DNA of 64,000 bases from contig NZ_CP114287.1 in the NCBI RefSeq assembly GCF_027111295.1, positions 4,092,001 through 4,156,000 of the forward strand, in the 5' to 3' direction. The stretch is from Flavobacterium gelatinilyticum (lineage in GTDB: Bacteria > Bacteroidota > Bacteroidia > Flavobacteriales > Flavobacteriaceae). Positions within the stretch are counted from its first letter, which is position 1; each line of letters starts with the position of its first letter. Under the pieces are notes generated by a model. That model saw nothing but the letters and a program-made list of their open reading frames with translations, ran no database searches and was not told where the DNA came from. Position numbers and translations under genes: made by a program. Shown one piece after another: positions 37,253 to 48,602 of the stretch.

Positions 37253-37567
37253 ATGATAAAGCTAAAAATAAAATCAGGAGATATCGTAAGAGTTATTGCT
37301 GGAGACCATAAAGGTGCTGAAGGTAAAGTTTTACGTGTTTACCGTGAAAAAAACAAAGCGATCGTTGAAGGTGTAAACCTGGTTTCAAAACATACTAAAC
37401 CAAGTGCTAAAAACCCTCAAGGTGGTATCGTTAAGAAAGAGGCTTCTATTCAAATTTCTAACATTGCTTTAATTGATCCTAAAACTAAGGAAACAACTAG
37501 AGTAGGTATTAGAGTAGAAGGAGATAAGAAAGTAAGATTTTCAAAAAAATCTAATCAAGTACTATAG
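37253..37567 (+). CDS. rplX: 50S ribosomal protein L24
   Basis: L24, 104 residues, an assembly initiator with a KOW motif ([20 protein letters not shown]). Two bases before rplE. Confidence 0.97.
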
Positions 37568-37569
37568 TA

Positions 37570-38121
37570 ATGGCATATACACCTAGACTAAAAGAAGAAT
37601 ATAAGAGTAGAGTAATCTCTGCTCTTAAAGAAGAGTTCGGATATACAAACGTAATGCAAGTTCCTAAACTTGAAAAAATCGTTTTGAGCCGTGGAGTTGG
37701 TGCAGCTGTATCTGATAAAAAACTTATTGACTATGCAGTTGATGAGTTAACTAAGATCACTGGACAAAAAGCAGTATCTACAATTTCTAAGAAAGACGTT
37801 GCGTCTTTCAAATTAAGAAAAGGGATGCCTATTGGAGCAAAAGTTACTTTACGTGGAGAAAGAATGTATGAGTTTTTAGATAGACTTATCACTTCTGCTT
37901 TACCACGTGTTAGAGATTTTAGTGGTATTAAAGCTACTGGTTTCGACGGAAGAGGTAACTACAATCTTGGAGTTTTAGAGCAAATCATTTTCCCAGAAAT
38001 TGATATTGACAAAGTAAACAAAATTTCAGGAATGGATATTACATTTGTTACTACTGCAAAGACAGACAAGGAAGCAAAGTCATTATTGGCTGAATTAGGA
38101 TTACCTTTTAAAAAGAATTAA
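37570..38121 (+). CDS. rplE: 50S ribosomal protein L5
   Basis: L5, 183 residues, binds 5S rRNA in the central protuberance ([52 protein letters not shown]). Three bases before rpsN. Confidence 0.98.
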   Translation: MAYTPRLKEEYKSRVISALKEEFGYTNVMQVPKLEKIVLSRGVGAAVSDKKLIDYAVDELTKITGQKAVSTISKKDVASFKLRKGMPIGAKVTLRGERMYEFLDRLITSALPRVRDFSGIKATGFDGRGNYNLGVLEQIIFPEIDIDKVNKISGMDITFVTTAKTDKEAKSLLAELGLPFKKN

Positions 38122-38124
38122 GAC

Positions 38125-38394
38125 ATGGCTAAAGAATCAATGAAAGCCCGCGAGGTGAAAAGAGAGAAAACGGTAGCTAAGTATGCTGAAAAGAGAAAAG
38201 CTTTATTAGAAGCTGGAGACTATGAAGGTTTACAAAGATTACCAAAAAATGCTTCACCTGTTCGTTTACACAATCGTTGCAAATTAACTGGAAGACCAAG
38301 AGGTTATATCCGTCAATTCGGAATCTCTCGTGTAACTTTCCGTGAAATGGCTAACAATGGATTAATTCCAGGTGTGAAAAAAGCCAGCTGGTAA
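38125..38394 (+). CDS. rpsN: 30S ribosomal protein S14 (zinc-free type)
   Basis: S14, 89 residues, the longer form without the four-cysteine zinc site (only Cys in [20 protein letters not shown]). This and the L36 below indicate zinc-independent forms in the main operon. Confidence 0.97.
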
Positions 38395-38422
38395 TTTAAA
38401 AAGTTTATAAATTGATTAAAGG

Positions 38423-38446
38423 TTCAGGAAGCGGGTGCTTCCTGAA
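38423..38446 (+). promoter_or_regulatory. perfect stem-loop between rpsN and rpsH
   Basis: TTCAGGAAGC (38423-38432) and GCTTCCTGAA (38437-38446) form a perfect 10 bp stem closed by the tetraloop GGGT. It is flanked by A-rich sequence with no T-tract on the plus strand. The rpsN-rpsH gap of 76 bases is one of the longest in this part of the operon. It may be an RNA-processing or r-protein binding site. Confidence 0.6.
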
Positions 38447-38470
38447 AACCATAATCGCAATCAAATACAT

Positions 38471-38869
38471 ATGTATACAGATCCTATTGCAGATTATTTG
38501 ACTAGAGTTCGTAACGCTGTGGCTGCAAACCACAAAGTTGTTGAAATTCCAGCTTCTAATCTTAAAAAAGAAATAACTAAGATCTTATTTGATCAAGGTT
38601 ATATCTTAAGTTACAAATTTGAGCAGAACACAGTTCAAGGTTCTATCAAAATTGCTTTAAAGTATGATAAAGATACTAAAGAGCCTGTAATTAAAGATAT
38701 CCAAAGAATTAGTAAACCTGGTTTACGTAAGTACGCAGGTGCTGCCAAATTACCAAGAATCCTTAACGGATTAGGAATTGCTATTGTTTCTACATCAAAA
38801 GGTTTGATGACAGGAAAACAAGCTAAGCAGTTAAATGTAGGTGGTGAAGTAATTTGTTACGTATACTAA
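38471..38869 (+). CDS. rpsH: 30S ribosomal protein S8
   Basis: S8, 132 residues. The start at 38471 (MYTDPIADYLTRVRNA) is the family N-terminus; a longer frame from 38435 would run through the stem-loop and is rejected. KPGLRKYAGAAKLPRILNGLGIAIVSTSKG is characteristic in parts of the C-terminal domain. E. coli S8 represses the spc operon, which makes the stem-loop just upstream notable. Confidence 0.97.
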   Translation: MYTDPIADYLTRVRNAVAANHKVVEIPASNLKKEITKILFDQGYILSYKFEQNTVQGSIKIALKYDKDTKEPVIKDIQRISKPGLRKYAGAAKLPRILNGLGIAIVSTSKGLMTGKQAKQLNVGGEVICYVY

Positions 38870-38887
38870 TTTTAAACACTAGATAAG

Positions 38888-39430
38888 ATGTCAAGAATAG
38901 GTAAAAGCCCAATTGTAATCCCTGCTGGTGTAACTGTAGAAGTTAAAGACGGTATTATTACAGTAAAAGGAAAAAAAGGTCAACTAGTTCAGGAGTTTTC
39001 GGACGTAAATGTAACTGTTGAAGGCGATCAGGTTTTAGTAGAAAGATCGTCTGATCATAAAGACCATAGAGCAAAACACGGATTATTCAGATCTTTGATC
39101 AGTAATATGGTTGTTGGTGTATCTGAAGGTTTCACAAAAGAACTAGAATTAGTTGGAGTTGGTTATAGAGCTTCAAACCAAGGTCAAAAATTAGATTTAG
39201 CTCTTGGATATTCTCACAATATTGTTTTAGAAATTGCTCCAGAAGTAGCTTTAGAAACAATATCTGAAAAAGGTAAGAACCCAATCGTAAAATTAACATC
39301 ATTTGATAAACAACTTTTAGGACAAGTTGCTGCGAAAATCAGAGGTTTCCGTAAGCCAGAGCCATATAAAGGAAAAGGTGTTAAATTTGTGGGTGAAGTA
39401 TTAAGAAGAAAAGCAGGTAAATCAGCTTAA
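38888..39430 (+). CDS. rplF: 50S ribosomal protein L6
   Basis: L6, 180 residues, two related domains; [15 protein letters not shown] and the signature [19 protein letters not shown] near the C-terminus, by the factor-binding site. Confidence 0.98.
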   Translation: MSRIGKSPIVIPAGVTVEVKDGIITVKGKKGQLVQEFSDVNVTVEGDQVLVERSSDHKDHRAKHGLFRSLISNMVVGVSEGFTKELELVGVGYRASNQGQKLDLALGYSHNIVLEIAPEVALETISEKGKNPIVKLTSFDKQLLGQVAAKIRGFRKPEPYKGKGVKFVGEVLRRKAGKSA

Positions 39431-39441
39431 AATATAAGATT

Positions 39442-39792
39442 ATGTCATTAACAAAATCTGAAAGAAGACAGAGAATTAAATTCAGAATTAGAAAAACAAT
39501 TAGTGGTTCTGCTGCTAAACCAAGACTATCTGTATTTAGAAGTAACAAAGAAATTTACGCTCAACTTATTGATGATGTAAATGGAGTTACTATATTAGCT
39601 GCATCTTCAAGAGAAAAAGAAATAGCAAAAGGTACTAACGTTGAAATCGCTGCTGCTGTTGGAAAACTAGTTGCAGAAAAAGCGTTAAAAGCTGGGATCG
39701 ATACCATCACTTTTGATAGAGGTGGATATTTATATCACGGTCGTATTAAATCATTAGCAGAAGGCGCAAGAGCCGCTGGACTTAAATTCTAA
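39442..39792 (+). CDS. rplR: 50S ribosomal protein L18
   Basis: L18, 116 residues, contacts 5S rRNA ([52 protein letters not shown]). Confidence 0.97.
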
Positions 39793-39798
39793 TATATT

Positions 39799-40320
39799 AT
39801 GTCTAAATACAAAAATGTAGAATTGGTAAAACCTAGTGGTCTTGAACTTAAAGATCGTCTGGTTAGTGTAAATCGTGTTACTAAAGTTACAAAAGGAGGT
39901 AGAGCTTTCGGTTTTTCTGCTATTGTAGTTGTAGGTGATGAAAATGGAGTAGTTGGTCACGGATTAGGAAAATCAAAAGACGTTTCTGAAGCAATTGCGA
40001 AAGCAGTAGAAGATGCTAAGAAAAACTTAGTGAGAATTCCTTTAAATGGCCAGTCAGTTCCTCACGAACAAAAAGGAAAATTTGGTGGTGCACGTGTATT
40101 CTTAATTCCTGCTTCTCATGGTACAGGAGTTATTGCTGGTGGAGCTGTTCGTTCAGTTCTTGAATCAGTAGGTATTCACGACGTATTATCTAAATCTCAA
40201 GGATCATCAAATCCTCATAACGTAGTTAAAGCAACTTTTGATGCTTTATTACAAATGAGAAGCGCTCATACTGTTGCAAAACAGAGAGGAGTTTCTTTAG
40301 AAAAAGTTTTTAAAGGTTAA
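39799..40320 (+). CDS. rpsE: 30S ribosomal protein S5
   Basis: S5, 173 residues, part of the mRNA entry site and decoding fidelity ([57 protein letters not shown]). Confidence 0.98.
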
Positions 40321-40331
40321 TCAAGGAAATT

Positions 40332-40514
40332 ATGGCTAAATTATTAGTAAAACAAGTAAGAAGCAAGATCAACTGTCCTCTTTCTCAAAAGAGAGGTTTA
40401 GAAGCTTTAGGTCTACGTAAATTAGGACAAGTTGTGGAGCATGAGTCAAATCCTGCTATCCTTGGGATGATAAACAAAGTTAAACACTTAGTTTCTGTAG
40501 AAGAAGCTAAATAA
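40332..40514 (+). CDS. rpmD: 50S ribosomal protein L30
   Basis: L30, 60 residues ([34 protein letters not shown]). It lies between rpsE and rplO with gaps of 11 bases. Confidence 0.97.
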
Positions 40515-40525
40515 CAAATACTGTT

Positions 40526-40978
40526 ATGAATTTAAGTAACTTACAGCCTGCTGAAGGATCAACGCACAATCAAAATAAAAGAGTAGGTAGAGGAGAAGGT
40601 TCTGGAAAAGGTGGTACTGCTGCACGTGGACACAAAGGAGCAAAATCTCGTTCTGGTTATTCTAAAAAGATTGGTTTTGAGGGTGGACAAATGCCACTTC
40701 AAAGACGTGTTCCTAAGTTCGGTTTCAAAAACATCAATCGTAAAGAATACGAAGGTGTTAATTTAGATACGCTTCAATTATTAGTAGACAATGGTGTGAT
40801 TACTGATTCTGTTTCTATGACAGATTTCGTAGCAAATCGTCTAGCTTCAAAAAATGAAATCGTTAAGATTTTAGGTAGAGGTGAATTGAAAGCAAAATTA
40901 AAAGTAACTGCCCACAAATTTACTGCTACTGCAAAAGCTGCTATTGAAGCTGCTGGTGGTGAAGCTGTAACTATATAA
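40526..40978 (+). CDS. rplO: 50S ribosomal protein L15
   Basis: L15, 150 residues, Gly-rich N-terminal extension (GRGEGSGKGGTAARGHKGAK, GGQMPLQRRVPKFGFKN). Precedes secY by 13 bases, the usual order. Confidence 0.97.
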   Translation: MNLSNLQPAEGSTHNQNKRVGRGEGSGKGGTAARGHKGAKSRSGYSKKIGFEGGQMPLQRRVPKFGFKNINRKEYEGVNLDTLQLLVDNGVITDSVSMTDFVANRLASKNEIVKILGRGELKAKLKVTAHKFTATAKAAIEAAGGEAVTI

Positions 40979-40991
40979 CTTATCTATTAAG

Positions 40992-42338
40992 ATGAAGAAA
41001 TTTATTGAATCACTAAGTAATGTTTGGAAAATCGAAGAACTGAAAAACAGAATCTTAATTACATTAGGATTGCTTTTAGTATATCGTTTTGGTGCACACG
41101 TTACGCTTCCTGGAATTGACGCAACTCAATTAACAGGTTTAGCGGGACAAACTAAAAATGGTTTAGGGTCAATCCTAGACATGTTTACTGGGGGTGCTTT
41201 CTCTAAAGCTTCAGTTTTTGCTTTAGGTATCATGCCTTATATTTCTGCATCTATTGTTGTTCAGTTAATGGGAATTGCTATTCCTTATTTGCAAAAGCTT
41301 CAAAATGATGGAGAAAGTGGTAGAAAAAAGATTAATCAAATCACTCGTTGGTTGACTATAGCTATTACACTGGTTCAAGGTCCAACTTATATCTATAATT
41401 TATACAGAACATTGCCTGGTAGTGCTTTTCTACTGGGCTTTAATTCACCTGAATTTTTGTTCTCGTCAGTTATCATCTTAGTTACAGGTACAATTTTTGC
41501 TATGTGGCTTGGTGAGAAGATTACAGATAAAGGTATTGGAAATGGAATTTCATTATTAATTATGGTTGGTATCCTGGCTCGTTTACCGCAAGCTTTTATT
41601 CAAGAGTTTACAACGAGAGTTACCAATAACAATGGAGGTCCAATGTTGTTAGTTATTGAAATTATTGTGTGGTTATTAGTTATTATTTCTTGTGTATTGC
41701 TTACTATGGCAGTACGTAGAATCCCGGTTCAATACGCTCGTCGTACAACAACTGGTGATTATGAGCAAGATTTAGCAGGTGGTAATAGACAATGGATTCC
41801 TCTTAAGCTTAATGCTTCTGGAGTTATGCCAATCATTTTTGCTCAGGCAATTATGTTTATCCCTGCAGCTGTAGCTGGACTGTCTAAGTCAGATACATCA
41901 CAATCAATTGTTGGTGCATTTAGTAATATGTTTGGTTTCTGGTATAATTTTGTTTTTGCAACTTTAATTATTGTATTTACATTCTTTTATACTGCAATCA
42001 CTGTACCTACTAACAAAATGGCTGATGATTTGAAAAGAAGCGGTGGTTTTATTCCAGGGGTTCGCCCAGGAGCAGAAACTTCTGATTTCTTAGATAAAGT
42101 GATGTCTTTAATAACTTTCCCAGGATCTTTATTCCTTGCTTTGATTGCTGTGTTCCCAGCTATTGTTGTAAGTATTATGGATGTACAACAATCTTGGGCA
42201 ATGTTTTTTGGAGGTACCTCATTAATAATTATGGTTGGGGTTGCAATAGACACTATTCAACAAATCAATTCATATTTGTTAAACAAACATTATGATGGTT
42301 TAATGAAGACTGGTAAAAATAGAAAAGCAGTAGCTTAA
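40992..42338 (+). CDS. secY: protein translocase subunit SecY
   Basis: The channel subunit of the Sec translocon, 448 residues with about ten membrane segments in the inner membrane. The N-terminal part holds PGIDATQL and the plug region, [16 protein letters not shown] lies in the third segment, and the cytosolic loop [10 protein letters not shown] and the ribosome/SecA-binding loop with GIRPG-like [14 protein letters not shown] are present. Confidence 0.98.
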   Translation: MKKFIESLSNVWKIEELKNRILITLGLLLVYRFGAHVTLPGIDATQLTGLAGQTKNGLGSILDMFTGGAFSKASVFALGIMPYISASIVVQLMGIAIPYLQKLQNDGESGRKKINQITRWLTIAITLVQGPTYIYNLYRTLPGSAFLLGFNSPEFLFSSVIILVTGTIFAMWLGEKITDKGIGNGISLLIMVGILARLPQAFIQEFTTRVTNNNGGPMLLVIEIIVWLLVIISCVLLTMAVRRIPVQYARRTTTGDYEQDLAGGNRQWIPLKLNASGVMPIIFAQAIMFIPAAVAGLSKSDTSQSIVGAFSNMFGFWYNFVFATLIIVFTFFYTAITVPTNKMADDLKRSGGFIPGVRPGAETSDFLDKVMSLITFPGSLFLALIAVFPAIVVSIMDVQQSWAMFFGGTSLIIMVGVAIDTIQQINSYLLNKHYDGLMKTGKNRKAVA

Positions 42339-42345
42339 TATATTT

Positions 42346-42561
42346 ATGGCAAAACAATCAGCAATAGAACAAGACGGATCAATTATTGAGGCATTATCAA
42401 ATGCTATGTTCCGTGTGGAGTTAGAAAATGGACATATTGTAATTGCTCATATTTCTGGAAAGATGCGAATGCATTATATCAAATTATTACCTGGTGATAA
42501 AGTGAAATTGGAAATGAGCCCTTACGACTTGTCAAAAGCAAGAATTACTTATCGATATTAA
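42346..42561 (+). CDS. infA: translation initiation factor IF-1
   Basis: IF-1, 71 residues, a single S1-like OB fold at the A site during initiation ([51 protein letters not shown]). Seven bases after secY. Confidence 0.98.
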   Translation: MAKQSAIEQDGSIIEALSNAMFRVELENGHIVIAHISGKMRMHYIKLLPGDKVKLEMSPYDLSKARITYRY

Positions 42562-42573
42562 AAGATATTCAGT

Positions 42574-42690
42574 ATGAAAGTTAGAGCATCAGTAAAAAAG
42601 AGAAGTGCCGAGTGCATTATCGTGCGTAGAAAAGGAAGATTGTACGTGATAAACAAAAAGAATCCTAGATTTAAACAAAGACAAGGATAA
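42574..42690 (+). CDS. rpmJ: 50S ribosomal protein L36 (zinc-free type)
   Basis: A 38-residue protein translated by hand from 42574: [18 protein letters not shown] at the start and NPRFKQRQG at the end, both L36 hallmarks. The four-ligand zinc ribbon of the classical form is lost, and only one Cys (residue 14) remains. It lies 12 bases after infA and 2 bases before rpsM, the usual place. Confidence 0.96.
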
Positions 42691-42692
42691 TT

Positions 42693-43067
42693 ATGGCAAG
42701 AATAGCAGGGGTAGATATCCCAAAAAACAAAAGAGGTGTTATAGCACTTACCTATATCTTCGGATTAGGAAAAAGTAGAGCTATTGAGATTTTAGAGAAA
42801 GCTCAAGTTAGCCAGGATAAAAAAGTTCAAGATTGGAATGATGACGAGATCGGAGCGATTCGTGATGCTGTTTCATTTTACAAAATTGAAGGAGAATTAC
42901 GTTCTGAAGTTTCTTTGAACATCAAACGTTTAATGGATATTGGTTGTTATAGAGGTATTCGTCATAGATCTGGTCTTCCATTAAGAGGTCAAAGAACTAA
43001 AAATAACTCTAGAACAAGAAAAGGAAAAAGAAAAACTGTTGCTAACAAGAAAAAAGCAACTAAATAA
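42693..43067 (+). CDS. rpsM: 30S ribosomal protein S13
   Basis: S13, 124 residues, at the top of the 30S head ([56 protein letters not shown]). Nine bases... its end is eight bases before rpsK. Confidence 0.98.
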   Translation: MARIAGVDIPKNKRGVIALTYIFGLGKSRAIEILEKAQVSQDKKVQDWNDDEIGAIRDAVSFYKIEGELRSEVSLNIKRLMDIGCYRGIRHRSGLPLRGQRTKNNSRTRKGKRKTVANKKKATK

Positions 43068-43075
43068 TAAGTAAT

Positions 43076-43459
43076 ATGGCTAAAGCAACTGCAAAAAAAC
43101 GTAAAGTTATCGTTGAATCAACGGGTGAAGCTCATATTTCTTCGACTTTCAACAATATTATCATTTCTTTGACAAATAAGAAAGGTGAAGTTATTGCTTG
43201 GTCTTCAGCTGGTAAAATGGGTTTCAGAGGTTCTAAAAAGAACACTCCGTACGCAGCTCAAATGGCAGCAGAAGATTGCAGCAAAGTAGCTCTTGAGGCA
43301 GGACTTAAAAAAGTAAAAGTTTATGTAAAAGGACCAGGAAACGGACGTGAGTCTGCAATCCGTTCTATTCATAACGGTGGAATTGAAGTTACTGAGATCA
43401 TCGATGTTACTCCAATGCCACACAACGGATGTCGTCCTCCAAAAAGACGTAGAGTTTAA
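43076..43459 (+). CDS. rpsK: 30S ribosomal protein S11
   Basis: S11, 127 residues, on the 30S platform ([56 protein letters not shown]). Confidence 0.98.
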
Positions 43460-43482
43460 TTTTTTATTTTTATAGTATAATC

Positions 43483-43547
43483 AAGGTAGAATATAGATTA
43501 TCGGAGGATTAGACCTGAATTCATAATCTCTACCTTAAAATTTTTTT
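43483..43547 (+). promoter_or_regulatory. stem-loop upstream of rpsD, possible S4 leader
   Basis: AAGGTAGA (43483-43490) and GATTAT (43496-43501) pair with ATAATC (43523-43528) and TCTACCTT (43529-43536): a 14 bp stem with a five-base bulge and a 21-base loop containing GGAGG and CCT. AAAA and seven T follow just before the rpsD ATG at 43551. S4 is an autogenous regulator in several phyla, so an S4-binding leader or attenuator is plausible. The rpsK-rpsD gap of 91 bases is unusually long. Confidence 0.6.
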
Positions 43548-43550
43548 AAA

Positions 43551-44156
43551 ATGGCAAGATATACTGGTCCTAAAACCAAAATCGCTCGTAAATTTGGCGA
43601 AGCAATCTTCGGAGATGACAGATCTTTCGAAAAAAGAAATTACCCACCTGGACAACACGGGATGGCTAAAAAAAGAGGAAAAAAATCTGAATATGCTGTT
43701 CAGTTAATGGAAAAGCAAAAAGCTAAATATTCTTATGGAATTTTAGAAAAACAATTCAGAAATTTATTCGAAAAAGCATCAGCTACTAAAGGAGTAACGG
43801 GTGAAGTTTTATTACAATTATGTGAAGCAAGATTAGATAATGTTGTTTTTAGAATGGGAATTGCTCCATCTAGAAGAGGTGCTCGTCAAATTGTATCTCA
43901 CAGACACATTACAGTAAATGGAGAAGTTGTAAATATTCCTTCTTACCACCTTAAGCCTGGTGATAAAGTTGCAGTTCGTGAAAAATCTAAATCTTTAGAA
44001 GCTATCGAGCGTTCTTTATCAAATTCAAGTCATGTTTATGAATGGATTACTTGGAACAATGATCTTAAAGAAGGAACTTTTGTTTCTGTACCTGCGAGAC
44101 TTCAAATTCCAGAAAACATTAAAGAGCAATTAATCGTAGAGTTGTACAACAAATAA
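43551..44156 (+). CDS. rpsD: 30S ribosomal protein S4
   Basis: S4, 201 residues, a primary 16S binder at the mRNA entry channel. The N-terminal part ([40 protein letters not shown]) lacks the zinc-cysteine cluster. The S4 RNA-binding domain is at about 92-155 ([20 protein letters not shown]). Confidence 0.98.
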   Translation: MARYTGPKTKIARKFGEAIFGDDRSFEKRNYPPGQHGMAKKRGKKSEYAVQLMEKQKAKYSYGILEKQFRNLFEKASATKGVTGEVLLQLCEARLDNVVFRMGIAPSRRGARQIVSHRHITVNGEVVNIPSYHLKPGDKVAVREKSKSLEAIERSLSNSSHVYEWITWNNDLKEGTFVSVPARLQIPENIKEQLIVELYNK

Positions 44157-44177
44157 TAATTGACTTAGTCGAAATTT

Positions 44178-45170
44178 ATGGCAATATTTAATTTTCAAAA
44201 GCCCGATAAAGTTATCATGATCGATTCAACCGATTTTGAAGGTAAATTTGAATTTAGACCTTTAGAACCTGGTTACGGATTGACAGTTGGTAATGCACTT
44301 AGAAGAGTTTTGCTTTCAGCATTAGAAGGTTATGCAATTACATCTGTTCGTATCGAAGGTGTAGATCATGAGTTTTCTACTATTTCAGGTGTTGTTGAAG
44401 ATGTTACCGAAATTATCCTTAATCTAAAACAAGTACGTTTCAAACGTCAGATCGAAGATATCGATAATGAATCAGTTACTATTTCTGTTTATGGTAAAGA
44501 TCAGTTGACAGCAGGTGATTTTCAAAAATTTATCTCAGGTTTTCAAGTTTTGAATCCAGACCTTGTTATCTGTAATTTAGATTCTAAAATCAAATTGAAC
44601 TTCGATTTAACAATCGAAAAAGGTAGAGGATACGTTCCTGCTGAAGAGAACAAAAAACAGAATGCTGCAATTGGAACAATTTTTACAGATTCTATTTTTA
44701 CTCCGGTAAAAAATGTAAAATATGCAATCGAAAACTTCCGTGTTGAGCAAAAGACAGATTACGAAAAATTAGTTTTTGAGATTAAAACTGATGGATCGAT
44801 TAATCCTAAAGATGCTCTTACTGAAGCTGCTAAAGTTTTAATTCACCATTTTATGTTGTTTTCTGATGAAAGAATTACACTTGAGGCTGACGAAATTGCA
44901 CAAACAGAATCGTATGATGAAGAGTCATTGCATATGAGACAATTGCTTAAAACTAAGCTTGTTGATATGGATTTATCTGTGAGAGCATTAAATTGCTTGA
45001 AAGCGGCTGAAGTTGATACACTTGGTGATTTAGTATCTTTCAATAAAAATGACCTGATGAAATTCCGTAATTTCGGTAAAAAATCTTTAACTGAACTTGA
45101 TGAACTTGTTGCAGTTAAGAATTTAACCTTCGGAATGGATTTAGCTAAATACAAATTAGATAAAGAATAA
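44178..45170 (+). CDS. rpoA: DNA-directed RNA polymerase subunit alpha
   Basis: The alpha subunit, 330 residues. The N-terminal assembly domain holds [20 protein letters not shown] and [17 protein letters not shown]. The C-terminal domain (about 255-330) contains [20 protein letters not shown] and [16 protein letters not shown] and contacts UP elements and activators. Located between rpsD and rplQ as in most bacteria. Confidence 0.98.
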   Translation: MAIFNFQKPDKVIMIDSTDFEGKFEFRPLEPGYGLTVGNALRRVLLSALEGYAITSVRIEGVDHEFSTISGVVEDVTEIILNLKQVRFKRQIEDIDNESVTISVYGKDQLTAGDFQKFISGFQVLNPDLVICNLDSKIKLNFDLTIEKGRGYVPAEENKKQNAAIGTIFTDSIFTPVKNVKYAIENFRVEQKTDYEKLVFEIKTDGSINPKDALTEAAKVLIHHFMLFSDERITLEADEIAQTESYDEESLHMRQLLKTKLVDMDLSVRALNCLKAAEVDTLGDLVSFNKNDLMKFRNFGKKSLTELDELVAVKNLTFGMDLAKYKLDKE

Positions 45171-45173
45171 TTC

Positions 45174-45191
45174 AATCCGCCTCGGCGGATT
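45174..45191 (+). promoter_or_regulatory. GC-rich hairpin between rpoA and rplQ
   Basis: AATCCGC (45174-45180) and GCGGATT (45185-45191) form a 7 bp stem with the loop CTCG just after the rpoA stop. No T-tract follows, so termination is unlikely. It may be an mRNA stability or processing element. Confidence 0.5.
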
Positions 45192-45206
45192 AAATTTAAA
45201 ATAGCA

Positions 45207-45698
45207 ATGAGACACGGAAAAAAAATCAATCACTTAAGCAGACAGACTGGACATAGAAAAGCTATGCTGGCTAATATGGCTTGTTCTCTTATCGAGCACA
45301 AACGTATTAACACTACTGTTGCTAAAGCTAAAGCGCTTAAACAATTCGTTGAGCCTTTAATTACAAAATCTAAAGAAGATACGACTCATAACCGTCGTGT
45401 TGTTTTTGCTTACTTACGTAGTAAATATGCTGTAACTGATTTATTCAGGGATGTTGCTGCAAAAGTAGGTGACCGTCCAGGAGGATACACTCGTATCATT
45501 AAAGTTGGAAATCGTTTAGGAGATAATGCTGATATGGCTATGATCGAACTTGTTGATTTCAATGAACTTTACAACGGAGGTAAAAAAGAAGTTAAAAAAG
45601 CTAAAAGCCGTCGTGGTGGTAAGGCTAAAAAAGCTGAAGGAACTGCTCCTGAAGCTCCAGCTGCTGAATCTGAAACGACTACAGAAGCTTCTGAATAA
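45207..45698 (+). CDS. rplQ: 50S ribosomal protein L17
   Basis: L17, 163 residues. The core ([58 protein letters not shown]) is followed by an extension, first basic ([20 protein letters not shown]) then acidic and Ala/Thr-rich. Such tails are common in Bacteroidetes L17. Last gene of the ribosomal block. Confidence 0.97.
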   Translation: MRHGKKINHLSRQTGHRKAMLANMACSLIEHKRINTTVAKAKALKQFVEPLITKSKEDTTHNRRVVFAYLRSKYAVTDLFRDVAAKVGDRPGGYTRIIKVGNRLGDNADMAMIELVDFNELYNGGKKEVKKAKSRRGGKAKKAEGTAPEAPAAESETTTEASE

Positions 45699-45725
45699 TT
45701 ATGAAAGTGATTGTTCTATAAAATC

Positions 45726-45762
45726 AAGGATAAACTAATTTTTAGTTTATCCTTTTTTTTTG
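45726..45762 (+). terminator. Rho-independent terminator ending the ribosomal block
   Basis: AAGGATAAACTA (45726-45737) and TAGTTTATCCTT (45743-45754) form a perfect 12 bp stem with a five-base loop and a run of about ten T. Confidence 0.93.
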
Positions 45763-45835
45763 ATTTTTTGAGAGCAAAATTTAACTTATTTCAAGTTCGG
45801 GGTTTTATTTTCATGAATGAAAGTTTTAAAAAATC

Positions 45836-45866
45836 TTGGCAGGGCTCTTTTAAAGGTTTAAATTTG
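45836..45866 (+). promoter_or_regulatory. promoter of carA
   Basis: TTG at 45836-45838 and TAAATTTG at 45859-45866 are spaced by 20 bases. The predicted leader is about 67 bases; no attenuator-like structure is obvious in it. Confidence 0.75.
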
Positions 45867-45937
45867 CAAAATATCTAATTACACGTGATACTTTTAAGTT
45901 TCATAAGACAATTAAAAAAAACAATACAAATTAAATA

Positions 45938-47056
45938 ATGAAATACACTACACGACAAAGCGCCATTTTATTACTTAGCGATGGAACTATTTTTCATGGT
46001 AAATCGATTGGAATCAGCGGTAAAACATTTGGAGAGGTTTGTTTTAATACAGGAATGACGGGCTATCAGGAGATTTTTACTGATCCTTCTTACTTTGGAC
46101 AAATTATGGTTACCACTAATCCGCATATTGGAAATTATGGTATTAATGATTTAGAGGTTGAATCTGAAAGCGTTAAAATTGCTGGTTTAGTTTGTAAAAA
46201 TTTTAGTTTTAACTATTCTAGAGAAGGTGCTTCCGGTAGTTTAGAAGATTATTTCACTAAACAAAATCTAATATGCATTTCAGATGTTGATACTCGTGCG
46301 CTTGTAAGTTATATACGTGATAACGGTGCGATGAATGCAGTTATTTGTACAGACGGTACTTCAATTGAGGATTTAAAGAGAGAATTAGCGGATGTGCCTA
46401 ATATGGAAGGTTTAGAACTGGCATCAAAAGTTTCAACTAAAGAACCTTATTTTGTTGGTGATGAAAATGCTAAATATAAGATATCTGCATTAGACCTTGG
46501 TATTAAAAAGAACATTTTAAGAAATCTTGCAAAAAGAGATTGTTACATTAAAGTTTTTCCATACGATTCAACTTATGAAGATTTGACTGCTTTTAATCCA
46601 GATGGTTATTTCTTATCAAATGGGCCTGGTGATCCTGATCCGCTGTATGGGGCGATTGAAGTTGCGAAAAAGATTATAGCTGATGATAAACCTTTGTTTG
46701 GAATCTGTTTAGGGCATCAGGTAATTGCGCTTGCAAATGGTGTAAAAACATATAAAATGTTTGGAGGACACAGAGGGATAAATCATCCGGTAAAAAACCT
46801 TCTTACAGGTAAAGGAGAGATTACTTCTCAAAATCATGGCTTTGCAGTTAAGAGGGAAGCATTAGAAGGGCACCCGGAATTAGAGCTTACTCATATTCAC
46901 TTAAATGATGATACTGTAGCAGGTATGCGTATGAAAAATAAGAATTGTTTTTCAGTACAATATCATCCTGAAGCAAGCCCGGGACCTCATGATTCGTCCT
47001 ATTTGTTTGATCAGTTTGTTGAGAACATAAAACTTGCTGCCTCTAAAACGATGTAG
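45938..47056 (+). CDS. carA: carbamoyl-phosphate synthase small subunit
   Basis: The glutamine amidotransferase subunit, 372 residues, supplying ammonia for carbamoyl phosphate (arginine and pyrimidine synthesis). MTGYQEIFTDPSYFGQI marks the N-terminal domain. The class I amidotransferase domain has GICLGHQVIALA (nucleophile Cys) and the His-Glu pair in QYHPEASPGPHDS. carB is not adjacent, so the large subunit must be encoded elsewhere. Confidence 0.97.
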   Translation: MKYTTRQSAILLLSDGTIFHGKSIGISGKTFGEVCFNTGMTGYQEIFTDPSYFGQIMVTTNPHIGNYGINDLEVESESVKIAGLVCKNFSFNYSREGASGSLEDYFTKQNLICISDVDTRALVSYIRDNGAMNAVICTDGTSIEDLKRELADVPNMEGLELASKVSTKEPYFVGDENAKYKISALDLGIKKNILRNLAKRDCYIKVFPYDSTYEDLTAFNPDGYFLSNGPGDPDPLYGAIEVAKKIIADDKPLFGICLGHQVIALANGVKTYKMFGGHRGINHPVKNLLTGKGEITSQNHGFAVKREALEGHPELELTHIHLNDDTVAGMRMKNKNCFSVQYHPEASPGPHDSSYLFDQFVENIKLAASKTM

Positions 47057-47084
47057 TTAATAAATAAAGGTATTTAATAATTAA

Positions 47085-48452
<1,368 letters not shown>

Positions 48453-48473
48453 TTGTAAGTTATACTTATTGAA

Positions 48474-48510
48474 AAAAGGCCATTCGTTTTTAACGGATGG
48501 TTTTTTTTTT
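48474..48510 (+). terminator. Rho-independent terminator after eno
   Basis: CCATTCG (48480-48486) pairs with CGGATGG (48494-48500), including one T-G pair, flanked by an A-tract before and ten T after. Confidence 0.85.
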
Positions 48511-48564
48511 GGAGTTTTAACAAATTCATAGCAGTATTCTTTTTTTAATTAGTCTTAAATTGCT

Positions 48565-48572
48565 TAGATTTG
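48565..48572 (+). promoter_or_regulatory. -7 element TAGATTTG of gltA
   Basis: An exact TAnnTTTG match lies 30 bases before the gltA ATG. The -33 position is only T-rich. Confidence 0.55.
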
Positions 48573-48602
48573 ATAAATTATTATTTTATAGAATTATTTC
48601 CT

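Noticed and set aside
38423..38446. Stem-loop read as a terminator
   Set aside because: It has no T-tract and lies within a ribosomal operon that must be read through.
38435..38470. A longer N-terminus for S8
   Set aside because: The extension translates the intergenic stem-loop; the family N-terminus MYTDPIADYLTRV starts at 38471.
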